From: Sesamum alatum
Lineage: Eukaryota; Streptophyta; Magnoliopsida; Lamiales; Pedaliaceae
Assembly (NCBI GenBank): GCA_034509735.1
Contig: JACGWO010000011.1
Span: 19,824,979 to 19,888,978, forward strand
DNA length: 64,000 bases
Direction: 5' to 3'
In this document: positions 58,197 through 64,000 of the stretch, one piece after another
Layout of the letters: each line of letters begins with the position of its first letter
Position numbering within the stretch: the first letter of the stretch is position 1
Notes under the pieces: generated by a model
Told to the model about the DNA's origin: nothing
What the model saw: only the letters and a program-made list of their open reading frames with translations
The model's database searches: none
Made by a program: the position numbers and the translations under genes

Positions 58197-59068
58197 CTAC
58201 AAAACCATAATACCAGCAGCAGGATCCATGCTTGCCACCTTAGGGCTCAGGCCATACTGGTGAAGGGTAGCAGGGTGTACTATCTTGCGAGGATCCAAAG
58301 GGGAGGCATTCAAACGTTCAAGCAAGGCCTGTAAAGCAGCAGGCCGATTGTGGGCAGAGTATTTTAATTGATCAGGTGGGTTTACAACCCACACCTAAGG
58401 AAACCGCCAGGGCTGAGGAGAGAAGATAAAAAAGCAGTCCCGCTTCCACTCCTTCACTAAGGACTAAGTGGATAGAAACCAAGTTTCCCCTTGGGAGGTG
58501 AAATAAAACAGACGGGGACCAGCTCTCTTCAGCATAAAAAACAAATGGAATTGAGCAGTAGAAGGGATCTCCCCTAAATTTCTTACCTGAATGTAGAACC
58601 CAGACAGCAGACTAAAAGACTTAGGGACTAGTTGGTTCAGAGGAATGTTAAACAAAGTGGCAACCTCGCAGAAGAAAGGAGGGATATGGAATTGAAGACC
58701 TACCTCCAGCTGGCAAGGTAGAAACACAAAAAGCCAGCAGGAGGGAAGTTGGAACGAGCTTTGGGAGTAGGATCCTGGATCACGTAATCACCAGGTATCC
58801 CGTACTTATCTCGAACCCCCACCAAATCCAGTTCAGTCACCCTAAACCTTTAGATAGGGAAGGTAGCAGCTCCGGTCGCAACCAGGAGGTCCTCCGTCCG
58901 CTTCTTGTTCCTTTCCTTCTTACTGTTTCCCTCCTCCTCACTCTCACCCCCATGGTGGGAGGCAGAGCCAGAAGGCGTGGGATTGTCATTGCCTTCATCC
59001 CCAAAAGGCTCTATCAAGTCAATTAACACATCTTCAATGGCATCCCTATCAATACTACCCGTAGGCAT
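58197..59068 (-). pseudogene. Tat-type extra ORF (PF04195-like 'gypsy-type transposase'), first copy
   Basis: Reading leftward from ATG 59068: MPTGSIDRDAIEDVLIDLIE, a charged Glu/Lys/Ser-rich stretch, a frame change, LDLVGVRDKYGIPGDYVIQD, then LEVGLQFHIPPFFCEVATLF, NIPLNQLVPKSFSLLSGFYI, RLFYFTSQGETWFLST, WKRDCFFIFSPQPWRFP, and PPDQLKYSAHNRPAALQALL, LDPRKIVHPATLHQYGLSPK. This matches the domain annotated as putative gypsy-type transposon protein (PF04195), whose function is unknown. Stops and frameshifts are present. The coiled-coil C-terminus found in the second copy is missing. Confidence 0.75.
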
Positions 59069-59129
59069 GGCTACCAAGAAACAGAGGGGAGCAAACGGAG
59101 AAAAGGGAGAGAGTATGGACAAAAGCCCT

Positions 59130-59604
59130 AAGGAATCGCAAACCTACAAGGACGTAAACTCGTTTTTCAGAAGATTTTTTTGCAGAAAAATGGGGGAGAA
59201 ATTTTTGCAGAAGGAAAAGAAAACTTACTCAGTTAACTCGGAGTGGTGAGAAAGGTAACTTCTTTGAAAAAGGGTTTTATACCCTGGCAGACGAAGAGTC
59301 TCATCAGTGCAGAGCTCGACCTCTCTCCCCCTCATTTGGCAAGTCACGCTCCAAATCACTGATACGCGAGGTAGAGTCCATCTTCTCTTTCCTACTTTGT
59401 TGCTATATTTACTCTACTAATTTTGTTGCAGATAAGTTCAAATCTTTTCAAAAGTCTGCGTGCTATCATGCCAAAACATCACAACAGGAAGTAAATGGCA
59501 CAGCTGGGTATCTCATGCTGATACAGCCAGGTATATACCTCTTGTGCTAACCTTTACGAGCTACTTACTCTTACTCAGTCCGACAGCAAGTCTCGCACTA
59601 CCAG
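59130..59604 (+). other. Gypsy 3' untranslated region
   Basis: Non-coding sequence between the antisense ORF and the LTR at 59616. Contains an intron-like acceptor TTTTGTTGCAG at 59421. No gene. Confidence 0.45.
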
Positions 59605-59615
59605 AGTAGGGGGAG
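59605..59615 (+). other. Polypurine tract
   Basis: AGTAGGGGGAG directly before the LTR start TGATGATGCC. Confidence 0.7.
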
Positions 59616-60390
59616 TGATGATGCCCCCTCAAATCCACCGGGCCAGCCCAAGAGCTAGGAGTAGGCCTCCAGGCCAGCAGCCTAGCAGGCCAGGGCCATC
59701 AGGCCTAGAACGGGAAGGTTTTTTATGTACAAACCCAGTTTCAAGAACTAATCTGGCAGGCCCACGGAAAAGGCTCGTACAGGAAGCCTAGTCACCAAAC
59801 AACTCGGATTTCCACATAACATCGTTAGCCAACACCAGGGACCACGTCATACTAAAAACTCTCGTCCAGATTCATAGTAGATCGGCCAGAATCCAGATCT
59901 TTCTCAGCAAGTAACTGCTTTCCCGGAAAACATTGCAGAATGTTGGCAAGCTTAACTCAAACGGCTATATCTTCACCATTCAACTCCGATTCAGGCGCGA
60001 TTTCTTGGGTTGAGAAGCTAACTCTTCAGGGTTTCGAACGGTATACGGAACTCAACAAAACCCATCCAAAATCGTGTTCAACACCAGCTATAAAGGAAGT
60101 ACATTATGCAGTCATTTGGAACAACTTTAACAACCTCTACATCTTGCATTTTGGCAACTCTCAAGTAACATCTACTCTACTTTGCACACGAATTTCTCTC
60201 GTTTTCAGCACATTCTCACAAAAGTTATCACACATCACATCACTTTACCATTATTCTCAGCTTATTTCATGTTTTCCTTTATTTTATTCAATTCGAACAT
60301 TACTTACTTAAGCATCGAGTGCTAACCCCTCTTCTGCAGGTTATTCTCCTCTACAATCTTGGGACTTTTGGAAGATCCCTTGACATTCTA
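59616..60390 (+). repeat. Ty3/gypsy (Tat-like) LTR, end approximate
   Basis: Starts TGATGATGCCCCCTC after a polypurine tract, so it is a 3' LTR in plus orientation. The middle (59990-60260) resembles 62690-62930. The exact 3' end and a target duplication are not clear. 60391-60619 is unassigned. Confidence 0.6.
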
Positions 60391-60619
60391 TGGTGCTGCT
60401 AGAGACTCCGGTACACATCAAGGAGGATAACCAACCTCATGAATTGATAAAACACAGGTCTACAAGTCATGGTAGTAGTACTTTAGGCCTTGTTAGCTAG
60501 CAATAATTGGAATTCGGGGACCTCCTAACTCTTCCATCCTACGGCTCCACAATTCATTCAAGACCTTCTTTCCTACTCAGATGGGGATACTCCTGCAGTT
60601 TCAGCAAGGCCTGTTCCAA

Positions 60620-62290
60620 ACCGTTGTGAAGTTTTGCTAATCTCGGACCTTAGGTGGGCCCAAGCTTGCCTCTTATTTGCGTTCCTTGTCCTTGCTCGCC
60701 TTCTCTAGCTCTTTCAGTTGCCTCTTAGCCTCCTCTACTACTGGGCCCCCTTGCTCTAGCCAGCTGAATAATCCCCCAGCCAGCAAGGTGGTCTATAAAT
60801 TGACAAGCAAGTCCGGCATACATTCTATTGCACGTACGAATTACATGTCGTAAAATTCTTCTCACCTTGCTAATGTAGAAGCCAGCTTTAGGGCCTGAAG
60901 ACGAGTTAAAGCATCCACATAAGCCCGATCCAAAGAGGAAGGAATTCCCTTCAAAAAGTCAGCAGCCCTGCTGCCATCTCCTTCTTCCTGTAGCAGAGAA
61001 CGACCCGCTGGTACCCTGCTTTGTATTCTTCATTTTTTCTTCGGCAGGTCTTGGCGTCCCCGCTCATATGACAGGCTTGGCTGGAGGGGCCAAGGACGCA
61101 GTTGACCTGTTATCACTCTTGGTAGGCATAGGGATAGGATCAACTTCACTCTTTCCTTTAGGGTCCCTTGTAGAGGCCGAGCTGGCTGGAGTGTAAGGCG
61201 AACTCTTTAAAACAGGTCGCTTAGAGCCTGCCTAGGGGACTTAACCTCAATTGAAGCCTTGTCATGCAGTAGTTGGTTAAACATATACGATTGCAAAACA
61301 TGTAGGTACAAGCAATAGGTTAGACATACTTAACATGGCTGGAATACAACATGAAACAGGAAAGGATAGCAGAAATGTATACCGGAGTGATCCAAATTAA
61401 CTTCTTTAGAACTCAGTCCATAATGGAAAAGGAGGGTGGATGAACTAGCTTGCGAGGATTATAATGGAAGCATTCAAAAACACTCTAACAAAAGCCTGAA
61501 GGGAGCAGGCTATACGGAAAAAATACCTAAGAAAGTCAAGGGCAGCATCAACCACATATTTGGAAAACGCTAGGGATATGGACGAGATGAAAAAAAAATG
61601 GTGTTTCCATCTTTTGATGGTAGACTCGGAAACGAGAAACTGAGCGTCCTCTCTAGAAGTAAAATAGAACAGGCTCGCACTAACCTTCTTCAATATGAAG
61701 AATAAGTGAAATTGGGCGCAGAAGGGACTTTACCTAGATTTGTTGACCAAAATAAAGAAGCAAGCTAGTTATTGCTAAAGGATTGAGGAACGGCTGTCTA
61801 GGAGGATCTTAAACAGAGCAGACACTTAGCAGAGAAAGAGCGTATAGGGAATCGCAAGCCAACCTCCAGCTAGGCAACATAAAACAAAGTAAAAACCCCT
61901 TAGGGGGAAGTTAAGATGTTATAGCAGGGCCAGCAACCTGAATCGCGAGATCATCAGCTATCCCGAACCCAGACCTAAAAGTCGCCTATATTTTCTTCCC
62001 GCAGACAAGAGCAAAAGACTCTAAAGGATTCAGTAACCAGCAGCTACCACCCTAATCCTCTATTTTTCTCCGTTCCAGCTCCTCCCTAGTTGATCTCCTC
62101 TTATGGCTACTCACTTCCTCCTCGCCCCTGACCTCCTAATGGACAGAATGGGAGGAAACAGGATTCACCTCACCATCCCGAGCATCCTCGCCAGGTCGAT
62201 CACAAACTCGTCGACCACTCTCTCGTCTACGGACATCTTCGATAGCAAAAAAAAGACAGAGGAATTAGGAAGACCCTTACCTAGGAGGGA
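60620..62290 (-). pseudogene. Tat-type extra ORF, second copy, with coiled-coil end
   Basis: The N-terminal half (62290-61440) aligns with the first copy: FYFTSREDAQFLVSESTIKR, WKHHFFFISSIS, and DPRKLVHP-like residues near 61430. After a likely intron or gap (about 61250-61400) come a Ser/Pro/Lys-rich linker, IPSSLDRAYVDALTRLQALK near 60880-60950 and a charged heptad-like stretch QLKELEKASKDKERK near 60700, suggesting a coiled coil. Many stops. As in the first copy, it lies antisense to the neighbouring gypsy LTR and pol. Confidence 0.65.
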
Positions 62291-62459
62291 GAACACTAAA
62301 AAATAGCAAGGTTTTTTGCGAATGGAGCTCAAATCGAAAGTTCCTGCATAATTTTTTGAGAAAAAAAAGGTGGATTAGAAAACCCTACTTTTGGGGAAGA
62401 CTTACCTGAAAGCGTGGGCAACATAAGAAAAGCTGTGAAGGAAAATCCTTAAATACTTA

Positions 62460-62975
62460 GCCAGTCAGACAGTCGGCCCATAAGCTTACTTGTTGTTTTC
62501 ACTGGACTGACAGGCCCAAGAAACAACCCCACTCCAGCTGAACACATCATCATACAGCTGGACGGGCTCATCTTATTGCTTGCCAACGCATCAAGACACA
62601 TATACTCAACGATCTTTGTCAGATTTGCACGGAAAAGTAGCCAAACCTGGCATGACTTGGTTAAATAGGTATATCTCCCTCAATCCTTATCCGAATCACA
62701 AACGGATTCTTCTGGAAGATATCCAAGTCAAAGGGTTTTCCAGGGTATATGGCACTCAGCAACCAACTTCCAAATTTGGTTCCAAAAACGGCTATAACTT
62801 GACCCCTTGTGCAGTCATTTGGGTCAAGTTCGATAACATCATTTTCATACCTCTCTCTTTAGCATTTATACACTCTCACACTCGTCTTTACCAATTTTTA
62901 GTTAGTTTTAGTTCACTTCTACATGGATTCTATCACTTAGAAAAATTATCCTTCACCATTTTTGCTATAGTTGAA
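62460..62975 (+). repeat. Gypsy LTR-like fragment joined to pol
   Basis: 62690-62930 shares order and phrases with 60000-60240 of the LTR at 59616 (GCAGTCATTTGG, CTCAGCAA/CTCAACAA, long TTTA-rich end). LTR-like sequence is followed immediately by RNase H, so gag, protease and RT are deleted. Confidence 0.5.
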
Positions 62976-62978
62976 TTC

Positions 62979-63412
62979 ATGACTGAAGCAACACCTGTTG
63001 AAGAGGATGAAGGAAACTGGCTTTTACACTTAAATGGCTCCTCCACCCTTGCTGGCAGTGGAGCTGAAATTGTCCTCACCAGCCATGAAGGCGATGAGCT
63101 GGATGCTGTAAGATTCAATTTCCAGGCCTCAAACAAGAAGTTCGAGTACGAAGCTCTCGTAGCAAGAATCAAGATGGCATTAGACGTATGAGCTAATAAC
63201 CTTACTACCTACACCGACTTCCAGCTAGTGTCTAACCAAGTGGGAGGCACATATGATGTCAAGGAGGACAGAATGAAGGAATACCTCAAAGAAATAAGTG
63301 AGCTCAAGAGCCAGCTAAAGAACTTCCAACTCCACCTAAAACCTCGTACTGAAATCACCGAGGCAGACTACCTTGCCTAGCTAGCCAGTTCCCTAGCCAA
63401 TTGCAAACACTC
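62979..63412 (+). pseudogene. Gypsy Tat-lineage RNase H domain
   Basis: The ATG at 62979 begins MTEATPVEEDEGNWLLHLNG, then SSTLAGSGAEIVLTSHEGDE, VRFNFQASNKKFEYEALVAR, TDFQLVSNQVGGTY, KEDRMKEYLKEISELKSQL and EITEADYLA. This is the extra archaeal-type RNase H of Tat elements. The first catalytic Asp (F-V-D-G-S-S in the family) reads H-L-N-G-S-S. Glu of FEYEAL, Asp of YTDFQL and Asp of EADYLA remain. Stops at 63189 and 63378. Confidence 0.82.
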
Positions 63413-63479
63413 GCACCATCACTATAAGAAACCTTAACAAAGCCTCCCCTAATAGTGATATTAAATTCATGCATATCAA

Positions 63480-64000
63480 CACAGATTGGAGAAAACCCTC
63501 CTACACTACCTGCAAGAAGGGATTCTTTCTTGCTGATGAACTGGAGGCAGCCCTCTGAGGAGTAGGGCAGCTAGATTTGTTGTACTGGGAGGAATCCTAT
63601 ACAAAATGCAGTTTTTTCCAGCCCTACCTTCAGTGCCTATCTTCTGAGGAAGGTTGAACCATATTACAAGAGATACATGAAGGATCTTGTGGATCCCACA
63701 TAGGTTGTATAGCTCTTGCAGGTAAAACATTACTAGCCAGCTACTTCTGGCCTACCCTCAAGAATAATGCATTAGATTGGGTAAGAAGGTGAGAGAAATG
63801 CCAAAGCACGCCTCATTTATTCAATGTACCAACTGAACCATTCAAAGCTATCTCAGCACCTTGTCCCATCTCCAAGTGGGGAATGGACATAGTGGTCTTT
63901 TCCCACGTGCACAAAGACAAAGCAAATTCTTGCTGGTAGTAGTGGACTACTTCAAAACTGAGCCTCTTAACAAGATTCTAGAAAATGAAGTGCTCAAATT
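63480..64000 (+). pseudogene. Gypsy integrase (zinc-binding and start of core), runs off the window
   Basis: DWRKPSYTTCKKGFFLADEL leads to YTKCSFFQPYLQCLSSEEG, then the H-H-C-C domain: LQEIHEGSCGSHIG, AGKTLLASYFWPTLKNNALD, WVRR, EKCQSTPHLFNVPTEP. The core begins ISKWGMDIVVFSHVH, with the Asp of G-M-D-I kept, and shifts frame near 63900. Stops at 63557, 63655 and 63790. The element continues beyond 64000. Confidence 0.82.

Noticed and set aside
1..64000. A host protein-coding gene or an unknown gene system
   Set aside because: All frames with recognisable content belong to transposable elements, and the remaining ORFs are short, low-complexity or repeat-derived.

Overview
This window is a nested pile of decayed transposable elements from a flowering plant nuclear genome, most likely an AT-rich eudicot. 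Everything recognisable is plant-specific: Ty3/gypsy elements (including the Tat lineage), Ty1/copia elements primed by initiator tRNA-Met, L1-type LINEs, CACTA (En/Spm) DNA transposons with TNP2-type transposase, and a plant-type tRNA-Val(CAC) gene present twice. I found no intact host protein gene. Nearly all coding remains carry stops and frameshifts, so they are given as pseudogenes with approximate ends. Percent identities are by-eye impressions, not computed.

Layout. 1-1110 is unassigned. 1111-3446 is a gypsy fragment (gag to RNase H) cut off by a CACTA-type terminus. 4040-8140 is a CACTA element with terminal inverted repeats, subterminal motif arrays and a minus-strand gene that fuses the start of TNP2 transposase to a Transposase_24-type protein. 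8710-11030 and 12508-14173 are two more CACTA derivatives, both shrunk to the transposase-associated domain plus an acidic tail. 14174-15030 is a foldback-like element.

15328-54014 is the core. An old copia LTR ('LTR0', 21683-22084 continuing at 50607-52062) was split by a minus-strand copia (outer copia, 22085-50606, target duplication AAGGG/AAGGT). The outer copia was itself split in its leader by a plus-strand copia (inner copia, 28464-46739, target duplication TTCTA/TTCCA). A tandem duplication of about 19.75 kb (15328 to about 35080) then placed a second copy at about 35081-45163. That copy later lost about 8.4 kb at a junction with 15 bp of filler, about 1.4 kb of gag, and about 0.2 kb elsewhere. 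The result is two 6.6-6.8 kb repeats, R1 (15328-22143) and R2 (35079-41672). Each carries a tRNA-Val gene, an L1 fragment and a long-TIR MITE. A 5S rRNA-like segment (52063-52199) sits where LTR0 meets an opposing LTR (ending at 54014).

54015-55150 is AT-rich and unassigned. 55151-58095 is a truncated L1 element (ORF1 tail, endonuclease, reverse transcriptase). 58100-64000 holds remains of Tat-lineage gypsy elements: two minus-strand copies of a PF04195-like extra ORF, a plus-strand LTR, and a plus-strand RNase H-integrase segment that runs off the window.

The only features likely to have host function are the tRNA-Val genes. The rest informs on element structure and on the order of insertion, duplication and deletion.
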